This document shows positions 1 through 5,193 of a stretch of 7,082 bases of DNA, piece after piece. Source of the stretch: Planctomycetaceae bacterium (GTDB lineage Bacteria; Planctomycetota; Planctomycetia; Pirellulales; UBA1268); NCBI GenBank assembly GCA_003509235.1, contig DONH01000168.1:1-7082 (forward strand), read 5' to 3'. Both the position numbers and the translations under genes were made by a program. Position 1 is the first letter of the stretch, and every line of letters begins with the position of its first letter. The notes under the pieces were generated by a model. The model searched no databases, had not been told where the DNA came from, and saw nothing but the letters and a program-made list of their open reading frames with translations.

Positions 1-1
1 C

Positions 2-280
2 TCGGTTGATAATGGCGTCAGGCTCACCTCCCTTCGCAGAGACGGGGATAACGTTACTCAGACCAGTGAACCTGGCTACAGGATGATGGCAGCTGAGACG
101 GTGGTCGGTGTCAACCAACTGCTGTTGATCTCGGCATCAGGCAACGGGCTCGTCTGGTCGTTCGATGCTAACTGGCTCTGGACCGGCAAGACAGCCTTCG
201 CTGTCGGGAGTACAGATGCTAAGCAGGCCGAAATCGATTTTGAGTTAGATCTCAATTGGGATGGCAAGATCGGTAGCTAA
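2..280 (+). CDS. C-terminal fragment of a tryptophan-rich repeat protein (W_rich_C-like), 5' end outside window
   Basis: The reading frame is open from the window edge to a TAA at 278-280, giving 92 residues of a longer protein whose start is not visible. The fragment is rich in Trp, Gly, Asp and Asn. It contains WSFDANWLWTG (fragment residues 52-62), followed about 20 residues later by DLNWDGKIG (83-91), which looks like a DxNxDG calcium-binding loop of the EF-hand or dockerin kind. This order, a W-x-F/L-D-A-N-W block and then a terminal D-L-N-x-D-G-x-I-G, is the pattern I know from the tryptophan-rich C-terminal domain first named in Synechocystis (Pfam W_rich_C) and common in very large secreted proteins of cyanobacteria and other aquatic bacteria. 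Secretion and calcium binding are inferred; no signal peptide can be seen. The protein ends one residue after the loop, as such repeats usually do. The nearest downstream gene is on the other strand. The coding call is solid; the family call is moderate. Confidence 0.7.
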   Translation, partial: SVDNGVRLTSLRRDGDNVTQTSEPGYRMMAAETVVGVNQLLLISASGNGLVWSFDANWLWTGKTAFAVGSTDAKQAEIDFELDLNWDGKIGS

Positions 281-837
281 GGCGGGCAACTGGGGTGAAT
301 TGATAAACTGTTCCCGCTCCATGCGTTTGTAGAATACCTGTTTAGTCACAACAGGGATATATTCATTGGTCTCGCGGTGCAACCGAATTGCTGACTGGAT
401 CAATTTCGTCCCCCAGTCAGCTTCAATGGTCTTTCGCCCCTAGAGTAATTCTGATTTTTTGGACAGCGGAGTCTGTTAGTTCGGGAGGCCGCCCTGTCTG
501 TTTTCATTGATATCCTTGCGTTGGTGGATTTGAACAATTTTGTCGGCGATAGTGATTGCCAAGCGGCCATGCCTTAAGACCTGTAAAGACTTTTTTGGTG
601 GAAGAGTTCGATATGCGAGAAATCTTGGATGAAAGCCACATGCGTTTACAACACCTAGCAACAACACCAAGTCGAAGAATTCGCTTAGTCCATCGGTTCA
701 TTAGACGTATTCGAATAAACTGCTGATTCGTTGGCTAAAACGTGATCGAGTTAAAAGAGGAAATAAGTTTGTCTTACGCCAGCTCTTACCACCACCTTCG
801 AGGCGAGGAATGATTCACCCGAGCTTTCCATCAGCCA

Positions 838-867
838 ACACGCTGATTGCTCATAGGTAAAGCGTGT
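838..867. repeat. Inverted repeat, 7-bp arms, 16-nt loop
   Basis: ACACGCT (838-844) is the exact reverse complement of AGCGTGT (861-867). It lies about 60 bp beyond the stop of the minus-strand DUF3127 gene. It could form a hairpin in that transcript, but no T tract follows on the minus strand, so a terminator role is not supported. Confidence 0.3.
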
Positions 868-874
868 AGGTCGT

Positions 875-895
875 GCCATGTTCCTCGGTCATGGC
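875..895. repeat. Inverted repeat, 6-bp arms, 9-nt loop, past the DUF3127 stop
   Basis: GCCATG (875-880) pairs exactly with CATGGC (890-895). It sits about 33 bp past the DUF3127 stop codon on the minus strand and overlaps the start of the tandem duplication. With the hairpin at 838-867 it could protect or end the DUF3127 mRNA, but neither stem is followed by a U run. Confidence 0.3.
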
Positions 896-924
896 GTTGG
901 TTACTGGCGGCGTTGGTTGCTGGC
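893..924. repeat. Two-copy 16-bp tandem repeat at the DUF3127 3' end
   Basis: GGCGTTGGTTACTGGC (893-908) is followed at once by GGCGTTGGTTGCTGGC (909-924), with a single difference (A903 against G919). The second copy ends three bases before the DUF3127 stop codon (read on minus). Replication slippage is the simple explanation. It is not protein-coding as far as I can tell. Confidence 0.75.
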
Positions 925-927
925 GGC

Positions 928-1305
928 TTAGAACGGCACATCATCATCAGCGGCTTCTGCTAAGACAGAGTCTATGTCAGGCCCTGCGGTAGATTGAGCA
1001 GAGCCGCCTCCGTTGAGGATGCGAAAAGACATCGCCTCAGCAGAGAGAAAATACTTTGGTTCGCTCGATTCGTCCCGCTGCCAGCGTCGACCACTGAGAC
1101 GATACGAGACTTCAATTTCATCACCAAGATGCAAATCATCAACAGAATCACAGGCATCTTTTAAAAACTCGACGGGAACGTAGTTTGTGAATCCGCCACC
1201 TTTTACTTGTTCAAGAACGACAAGTCGCTTTCGGAAACCTTTCTGTCCGTATGTTTTGGTTTCTTCGATGAGGTGAATAGTTCCTTTGACCGTGGCGTCA
1301 CTCAT
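928..1305 (-). CDS. DUF3127 family protein with SSB-like acidic C-terminal tip
   Basis: This 125-residue protein begins at ATG 1303-1305, with AAGGA 11 nt and AGAAG 3 nt upstream of it. The body matches my memory of DUF3127: V-K-G-T-I-x-x-I-E-E-T (6-16), Y-G-Q-K-G-F-R-K-R (19-27), a central V-P-V-E-F (43-47), a G-D-E-I-E-V-S-Y strand (61-68) and S-G-R-R-W (71-75) leading to K-Y-F-L-S-A-E-A (84-91). This beta-rich outline suggests a small OB-like fold (inference). After residue 97 comes a flexible Gly/Ser/Ala and acidic tail that ends in DDDVPF (120-125). That is nearly the DDDIPF tip with which single-stranded DNA-binding protein recruits repair enzymes. No function is established for the family that I know of. 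The tip and the position back-to-back with ruvCAB (195 bp between starts) point to a role in DNA replication or repair. The family call is good; the role is inference. Confidence 0.82.
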   Translation of the reverse strand: MSDATVKGTIHLIEETKTYGQKGFRKRLVVLEQVKGGGFTNYVPVEFLKDACDSVDDLHLGDEIEVSYRLSGRRWQRDESSEPKYFLSAEAMSFRILNGGGSAQSTAGPDIDSVLAEAADDDVPF

Positions 1306-1500
1306 TTGCTTCTGGATCCTTCTTCAGTTTCTTGACGTGTGGTATCGAGTCAGCACATTCTTTGAGATGGAAGTTGCCATCAAAATACTACCTAATTCTG
1401 AAGAAATCATACAGAAAGACCGGGCGTGTTCGTTTGATATTGGCAAAACAAGGTGCGACGAGGCTGGCGTTCCATTCCGGCAGTCTGCTAGTCTTCTGGA
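1306..1500. promoter_or_regulatory. Divergent intergenic region between the DUF3127 gene and ruvC
   Basis: The two genes start on opposite strands 195 bp apart, so both promoters should lie here. I could not identify a convincing -35/-10 pair for either direction. TTGACG at 1332-1337 has no good -10 at 16-18 bp, and TATGAT read on the minus strand (about 1405-1410) lacks a -35. No recognisable LexA-type palindrome was seen. The assignment rests only on gene orientation. Confidence 0.4.
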
Positions 1501-2100
1501 ATGAAGAAGAGCCAAAGCGCTACCGTGAAAGATCTCGCTGAAGGTAATTCTGCGTCACCGGCAGGAGATAACGCTCGTCCGACTCGTATCGTTGGGTTTG
1601 ACCCCGGGCTGAACATCACAGGGTATGGCGTTATTGAAGTTCTTCCGGATCAACGGGTGCGTCTTGTCGAAGCTGGTACGATTCGGCCCAAGAGTAAGGA
1701 TGATATTGAAGAACGACTGCATGTGATCCATTCCGGTGTCTGTGAAATACTCGAGACCTTTGGACCACAGTCGATGGCGATTGAGCAGCTCTTTGTCCAT
1801 GTCCGTTTCCCGAAAACGGCTGTTCTGATGGGGCATGCTCGTGGTGTGATCTGCCTGGCTGCTGCGCAAAAAAGAATTGAACTGCACCATTATCTGCCGA
1901 ATCGAGTAAAAAGCATGCTTACAGGAAGCGGGCATGCCGGAAAGGAGCAGATGCAGTTGGCGGTGCAGCGTGAGTTGCGATTGAAAGCTCGGCCAGAACC
2001 AGCCGATGCTGCAGACGCACTGGCAATTGCACTTGCGGATTTTTACCTGCGACTTCGTGCCTTGCCTGGAGTGCAGTCGCAGTTTCAAGACAATACGTAA
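1501..2100 (+). CDS. ruvC: Crossover junction endodeoxyribonuclease RuvC
   Basis: RuvC is the dimeric nuclease that cuts Holliday junctions symmetrically, working in the cytoplasm with RuvAB. The 199-residue product shows the four expected acidic catalytic residues: D34 in GFDPGLNITGYG (32-43), E95 in AIEQLF (93-98), and D169 and D172 in EPADAADALAIA (166-177). The MGHARG (110-115) and TGSGHAGKEQMQLAV (141-155) segments are also typical. RuvC usually begins only a few residues before the first Asp, so about 28 residues here are extra: polar, Ser/Ala/Asp-rich and probably disordered. I kept ATG 1501 because no better-placed start with a Shine-Dalgarno was found. Only a weak CTGGA precedes it, and GTG at codon 9 is a weaker alternative. 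ruvA follows after 65 bp, with a strong hairpin across the ruvC stop. Identity is very secure; the exact start is less so. Confidence 0.96.
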   Translation: MKKSQSATVKDLAEGNSASPAGDNARPTRIVGFDPGLNITGYGVIEVLPDQRVRLVEAGTIRPKSKDDIEERLHVIHSGVCEILETFGPQSMAIEQLFVHVRFPKTAVLMGHARGVICLAAAQKRIELHHYLPNRVKSMLTGSGHAGKEQMQLAVQRELRLKARPEPADAADALAIALADFYLRLRALPGVQSQFQDNT

Positions 2101-2117
2101 CGGTGTTGTCTTGAAAT
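2082..2117 (+). repeat. Strong hairpin spanning the ruvC stop codon
   Basis: TTTCAAGACAA (2083-2093) and TTGTCTTGAAA (2106-2116) are exact reverse complements. The stem extends inward by U2094-G2105, A2095-U2104 and C2096-G2103, and outward by a G2082-U2117 wobble, giving about 15 pairs around a six-base loop (2097-2102). The ruvC TAA (2098-2100) sits in that loop. No T run follows, so it is not a classical intrinsic terminator. An mRNA stability or translational-coupling element, or a protein-binding palindrome, are possible roles. Confidence 0.7.
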
Positions 2118-2165
2118 GCTTGAATGGGTGTTCTTGAAACGTGTTGTTGCTTTGGATAGAGACAA

Positions 2166-2795
2166 ATGATTCGTAAAATCTCGGGAAGTCTTGAGCGTGT
2201 TGAGCCAACAGCTATCGAACTGGCAGTTGGTAGTATTGTGCATGAGGTGCTAGTTCCCGATATGGTGAGAAGCCAACTTCAGGCGAAACTTGGGAGTCAG
2301 ATATCTCTCTATACGCTTGAGTATCTGGAAGGTAACCCAACACGTGGCAATCTTGTGCCACGAATAGTTGGTTTTCTTTCGGAGGTCGAACGCGAATTCT
2401 TTGAGCTATTTTGTGAAGTCGACGGAGTCGGTGTCCGGAAAGCATTGCGAGCCATGGTGCGTCCTGTTGGTGAAGTGGCAACGGCGATCGAAGAACAAAA
2501 CGCCGCTGTGTTGTCGAAATTGCCGGGTGTTGGTGCTGCAACAGCCGAACGAATCATTGCAAAGCTTCGTCGGAAAATGCCAAAGTTTGCACTTCTTGTA
2601 GCGAAAGACTCTCCTCCTGGTGTTCCAGCAGGAACTGATGTGCTCTCAGAGACGGCTGATGTCCTGCGAAGTCTTGGTCATTCTGAAGGAGATGCCCGTA
2701 GGTTAGTTGATGGACTTCGGGATAATGGTCTTAAAGTAAAGGATGTCCAGGCTGCTCTTGAGTTGATCTACAAGCAGACGCACGCAAAGAAGTAA
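2166..2795 (+). CDS. ruvA: Holliday junction DNA helicase subunit RuvA
   Basis: RuvA tetramers clamp the four-way junction and load the RuvB motors. The 209-residue protein has the N-terminal OB domain (about 1-70), ending in RIVGF (66-70). A helix-hairpin-helix domain follows, with EVDGVGVRKAL (84-94) and KLPGVGAATAERI (118-130), and then a flexible linker (about 140-160) and the C-terminal RuvB-contact domain (about 160-205; S-L-G-H-S-E-G-D-A-R-R). The acidic-pin hairpin is unusual: E55 is kept, but the next residue is Gly, not Asp, and there are about seven extra residues (56-65, with Arg60 and Pro65) compared with E. coli RuvA as I remember it. I believe this enlarged loop is common in Planctomycetota. 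The start is ATG 2166, with a weak AGAG 4 nt before it. ruvA lies between ruvC and ruvB on the same strand, consistent with one operon. Confidence 0.96.
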   Translation: MIRKISGSLERVEPTAIELAVGSIVHEVLVPDMVRSQLQAKLGSQISLYTLEYLEGNPTRGNLVPRIVGFLSEVEREFFELFCEVDGVGVRKALRAMVRPVGEVATAIEEQNAAVLSKLPGVGAATAERIIAKLRRKMPKFALLVAKDSPPGVPAGTDVLSETADVLRSLGHSEGDARRLVDGLRDNGLKVKDVQAALELIYKQTHAKK

Positions 2796-2840
2796 GTATG
2801 GAGGAACGCCTTCGCTCGCGGTGGGAAGGTGATTCAGTCT

Positions 2841-2847
2841 GAGGAGG
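2841..2847 (+). promoter_or_regulatory. Strong Shine-Dalgarno that fixes the ruvB start
   Basis: GAGGAGG lies 5 nt before GTG 2853. The frame also permits GTG 2829, but that codon has only AAG directly abutting it and no usable spacing. The strong site therefore argues for the shorter product. It overlaps the TGA (2840-2842) of a 14-codon mini-ORF that starts at ATG 2798. Confidence 0.75.
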
Positions 2848-2852
2848 CTTTT

Positions 2853-3875
2853 GTGAGTGAATTTCGAGAACCATCAATAGAGTCGATGGATGATTCGCAG
2901 CCAGAGGACCGTGTCCTACGTCCACAACGCCTCGAAGAAATGATTGGCCAGCGAGATGTGCATGAGCGGCTTGCTATTGCGATTGATGCGGCTCGTAAGA
3001 GATCAGAACCTCTCGGCCATATTTTACTCGATGGGCCACCGGGTTTAGGCAAGACGACCTTTGCGACTTGCATACCTCGAGAGCTAGGAACTTCGTTGCA
3101 GATTGCTAGTGGCGCGGCGCTCGCTGCCCCGAAAGACCTGCTGCCTTATCTAACAAACGCTGGGGAAAGTTCAGTCTTGTTCATTGATGAAATCCACCGT
3201 TTACCAATTGCAGTCGAGGAGTTCCTATATCCCGCGATGGAAGATTTTCGTATTGATATCACTCTTGGTGACGGAATGAGTGCACGAACGATCAATATGC
3301 CCCTCCAACCATTTACGCTCGTAGGTGCGACAACACGCGCCGGGCTCATTTCAGCACCTCTTCGAGATCGTTTTGTTGTTCGCGAGCATCTGGATTATTA
3401 CACCGTTGACGAACTTGCAAAAATCGTTTTTCGATCTGCAGGCAAACTTGAAATGCCAATGGACGATGAGACAGCAACAGAAATTGCAGGGAGAAGTCGG
3501 GGCACGCCTCGTCTGGCGAATAATCGACTTCGCTGGGTGCGGGATTACTCAACGAGTCGAGCAAATCGGGTTGTTGATCTCGATATAGCGAGGACAGCAC
3601 TTGAGATGCAGGGAATCGATGAACTCGGCCTCGACGGTTTTGACCGCCGATACCTCGAGACACTTCAGCGTGTCTTTGGAGGTGGGCCGGCGGGTATTGA
3701 GGCCATTGCACACACGATGAGTACGGCTGTCGACACGCTTGAAGATGACGTTGAGCCTTTCCTTTTACGGTACGAACTCATTATTCGAACCCCGCGAGGT
3801 CGCCGTCTTACGGAGCGGGGAGAAGCACACCTCGGTGATGCCCCACGCCCTGGGCCCCAGCAGAAATTGTTCTGA
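2853..3875 (+). CDS. ruvB: Holliday junction branch migration ATPase RuvB
   Basis: RuvB is the AAA+ hexameric motor that pumps DNA through the RuvA-bound junction. With the GTG start at 2853 the protein has 340 residues, close to the family norm of about 335-350. Visible motifs are the Walker A GPPGLGKTT (61-69, Lys67) and the Walker B FIDEIHR (110-116, Asp112/Glu113). These are followed by sensor 1 in GATTRAG (158-164), an arginine-finger segment PLRDRF (169-174) and sensor 2 in RGTPRLAN (216-223, Arg220). The C-terminal winged-helix DNA-binding part holds the conserved RTPRGR near the end. After sensor 2 the wording is NNRLRWVRDY, where I remember NRLLRRVRDY in E. coli. A longer start at GTG 2829 (plus eight residues) is possible but has poor ribosome-site spacing. 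It is the last ruv gene, 57 bp after ruvA, and the probable promoter region of rpmF follows. Confidence 0.97.
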   Translation: MSEFREPSIESMDDSQPEDRVLRPQRLEEMIGQRDVHERLAIAIDAARKRSEPLGHILLDGPPGLGKTTFATCIPRELGTSLQIASGAALAAPKDLLPYLTNAGESSVLFIDEIHRLPIAVEEFLYPAMEDFRIDITLGDGMSARTINMPLQPFTLVGATTRAGLISAPLRDRFVVREHLDYYTVDELAKIVFRSAGKLEMPMDDETATEIAGRSRGTPRLANNRLRWVRDYSTSRANRVVDLDIARTALEMQGIDELGLDGFDRRYLETLQRVFGGGPAGIEAIAHTMSTAVDTLEDDVEPFLLRYELIIRTPRGRRLTERGEAHLGDAPRPGPQQKLF

Positions 3876-3910
3876 AAATATCCTTTGCCCTTGGCCGAAG
3901 CGAACGGTTC

Positions 3911-3939
3911 TTGACGGACATGACGCTGGGACGTAGGTT
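3911..3939 (+). promoter_or_regulatory. Candidate sigma70-type promoter for rpmF-fabD
   Basis: TTGACG (3911-3916) is five of six to the -35 consensus and is followed after 17 bp by TAGGTT (3934-3939), only three of six to the -10. Position supports it: it lies between ruvB and rpmF, where a switch from DNA repair to ribosome and lipid genes would need a new promoter. A small hairpin (AGCCA 3954-3958, TGGCT 3963-3967) lies in the resulting leader. The match alone is weak. Confidence 0.35.
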
Positions 3940-3990
3940 TAGTGATTCCAATAAGCCAAGTGTGGCTCATTTTACAGGTAAGAAGTAATT

Positions 3991-4170
3991 ATGGCCGTTC
4001 CAAAACGTAGGCATTCCAATCGCAGAACTGGCAACCGTCGGGCGCATGATTTCCTTACACCTAGGCAGTTGTCATTTTGTCCGACTTGTGGGAAGGCTGT
4101 GCCAACCCATCGCGTTTGTAGTCATTGTGGGTACTACATGGGCAAACAAGTAGTAAAAACCGAGGATTAG
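3991..4170 (+). CDS. rpmF: Large ribosomal subunit protein bL32
   Basis: This 59-residue protein begins with the classical L32 opening MAVPKRRHSNRR (1-12). Basic residues dominate the first half, and a four-cysteine zinc ribbon follows: CPTC (30-33) and CSHC (43-46), so this is the zinc-binding form of L32. HRVCSHCGYYMGKQVV (40-55) is the usual C-terminal wording. L32 is part of the 50S subunit. Only an imperfect AGAAG lies upstream of the ATG, about 5 nt away. The stop is 4 bp from the fabD start and the fabD ribosome-binding site lies inside rpmF, so the two are almost certainly cotranscribed and perhaps translationally coupled. Linkage of rpmF to fatty-acid genes is widespread in bacteria, but plsX and fabH, often found between them, are absent here. 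Confidence 0.96.
   Translation: MAVPKRRHSNRRTGNRRAHDFLTPRQLSFCPTCGKAVPTHRVCSHCGYYMGKQVVKTED
4162..4166 (+). promoter_or_regulatory. Shine-Dalgarno for fabD inside the rpmF 3' end
   Basis: GAGGA lies 8 nt before TTG 4175. It supports this rare start codon, which opens directly into ADESFALLFPGQG. No ATG or GTG in frame is available before the conserved GQG motif. Confidence 0.65.
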
Positions 4171-4174
4171 TCTC

Positions 4175-5101
4175 TTGGCGGACGAATCGTTCGCGCTGCT
4201 CTTTCCGGGCCAAGGCGCACAACACGTCGGCATGGCTGGGCCTTGGTGCTTCGATTGCCCCCCTGCCCTGACTCGATTCCAGCAGGCGTCAGAAGTTCTT
4301 GGGTATGACCTTCTTGAAGTTTGTACAAACGGACCGGCTGAGCAACTCAACACCACTGCAGTCAGTCAGCCTGCACTTCTCGTTACGAGTCTCGCAATGC
4401 TGGAAGTTCTCCGTCTGCAGGATGGTTCACCCGTTGCACGTGGTGGCGATGAGTCGTTTACGGCTGGTCTTTCTCTTGGAGAATATTCTGCGCTTGTCCA
4501 CGCTGGCGCGTTGGATGTGCAGTCGGCTGTGCGGGTCGTTGACGTACGCGGTCGCGCGATGCAGGCTTGTGCCGACGCTGAGCCTGGAGGCATGGTCGCC
4601 ATTCTGGGGCTCGAGCGAGACCGAGTTGAAGAGGTGTGTGACGCTTCACGTGGCAACGATGTGCTCTCCATTGCAAACGTTCTTTGTCCTGGGAATATTG
4701 TTGTTTCCGGAGGCCGTGCTGCCTGTGAAAGAGTAGCTGAAGAGGCGACGAAGGCAGGTGCCATGAAATCTATCCCGCTGGAGGTTGCAGGTGCATTTCA
4801 TACCCAGCTTATGGAGCCAGCGAGGGAGAAACTCGCCGCAGTTCTCGAAGAAACGGATTTACGTGTCCCAAGAATTCCTGTGATTAGTAACGTTGATGCA
4901 AAACCACATACTGATCCAGCAGAAATTCGTGATCTGCTGGCTCGCCAAGTCTGCGGTGTCGTTGAGTGGCATGCCTCAATGGAGTTTTTGCTATCGACGG
5001 GAGTGGGGGGCTTTTGGGAGGTTGGACCTGGTCGCGTCTTAAGAGGTCTTCTCAAGAGAATCAACAGGAAAATGCCGTGCAAAGGCGTGATTGATAGTTA
5101 A
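4175..5101 (+). CDS. fabD: Malonyl-CoA:ACP transacylase FabD
   Basis: FabD moves malonate from CoA to the phosphopantetheine of ACP, supplying the extender unit for fatty-acid synthesis. The 308-residue protein (usual length about 300-315) has LFPGQGAQ (9-16) at the N-terminus and the nucleophile elbow GLSLGEY (98-104) with Ser100. R125 lies in VRGRAMQ (124-130) and aligns with the malonate-binding Arg, and the catalytic His209 is in GAFHTQLM (206-213). Near the end are EVGPGRVLRGLLKRINRK. The nucleophile box has Leu where most FabD have His (GHSLG). I recall the Leu form from Planctomycetota and Chlamydiae, so it is probably a lineage trait and not a defect. Translation starts at TTG 4175 with a GAGGA site inside rpmF. 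fabG follows 92 bp downstream and its acyl-carrier partner acpP lies farther on. Confidence 0.96.
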   Translation: MADESFALLFPGQGAQHVGMAGPWCFDCPPALTRFQQASEVLGYDLLEVCTNGPAEQLNTTAVSQPALLVTSLAMLEVLRLQDGSPVARGGDESFTAGLSLGEYSALVHAGALDVQSAVRVVDVRGRAMQACADAEPGGMVAILGLERDRVEEVCDASRGNDVLSIANVLCPGNIVVSGGRAACERVAEEATKAGAMKSIPLEVAGAFHTQLMEPAREKLAAVLEETDLRVPRIPVISNVDAKPHTDPAEIRDLLARQVCGVVEWHASMEFLLSTGVGGFWEVGPGRVLRGLLKRINRKMPCKGVIDS

Positions 5102-5193
5102 GTGTGTTCAGGAATTCTGTCTCGCAGGCGGCCATCGTAGGCACGTTGCGAGAAGGGAAAACAGACTCTAAACAGTGGAATGGGGTAAGTTGT

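Larger units (their letters stand above)
281..927. other. Gene-poor stretch between the W-rich gene and the DUF3127 gene
   Basis: I find no intact gene here that I can support. The stretch holds a minus-strand frame (245-697, running into the end of the W-rich gene) interrupted by TAA at 476-478 and TAG at 440-442, whose translation reads like protein in parts and may be a relic. It also holds a 37-codon plus-strand ORF at 613-726 with no recognisable content, two small inverted repeats (838-867 and 875-895) and a 16-bp tandem duplication at 893-924. No T-rich intrinsic terminator was seen for either convergent gene. Confidence 0.6.

Noticed and set aside
613..726. 37-codon plus-strand ORF with GGTGGAAGAG upstream
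   Set aside because: The purine-rich stretch could act as a ribosome site, but the Arg/Ile-rich product has no recognisable feature and ORFs of this size are expected by chance.
1332..1360. TTGACG as a ruvC promoter -35 box
   Set aside because: No acceptable -10 box lies 16-18 bp downstream.
1286..1541. Overlapping small ORFs on both strands between the DUF3127 gene and ruvC
   Set aside because: They are short, have no ribosome sites or known motifs, and overlap the starts of two certain genes.
1555..2208. 217-codon open frame on the minus strand opposite ruvC
   Set aside because: It is entirely antisense to ruvC, which has all catalytic motifs. The translation has no recognisable domain and biased, shadow-like composition.
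2829..2852. Upstream GTG start for ruvB
   Set aside because: The purines directly abut the codon, leaving no spacing, whereas GTG 2853 has GAGGAGG at 5 nt.
3346..3711. 121-codon minus-strand frame opposite ruvB
   Set aside because: It lies within the conserved ruvB coding region and shows no family resemblance.
4366..4764. 132-codon minus-strand frame opposite fabD
   Set aside because: It is Ser/Arg/Pro/Thr-rich, as expected for the complement of a moderately GC-rich gene, and fabD is certain here.
5104..5193. GTG 5104 as the fabG start
   Set aside because: It would add 30 non-conserved residues and has no Shine-Dalgarno; ATG 5194 gives the normal FabG length.
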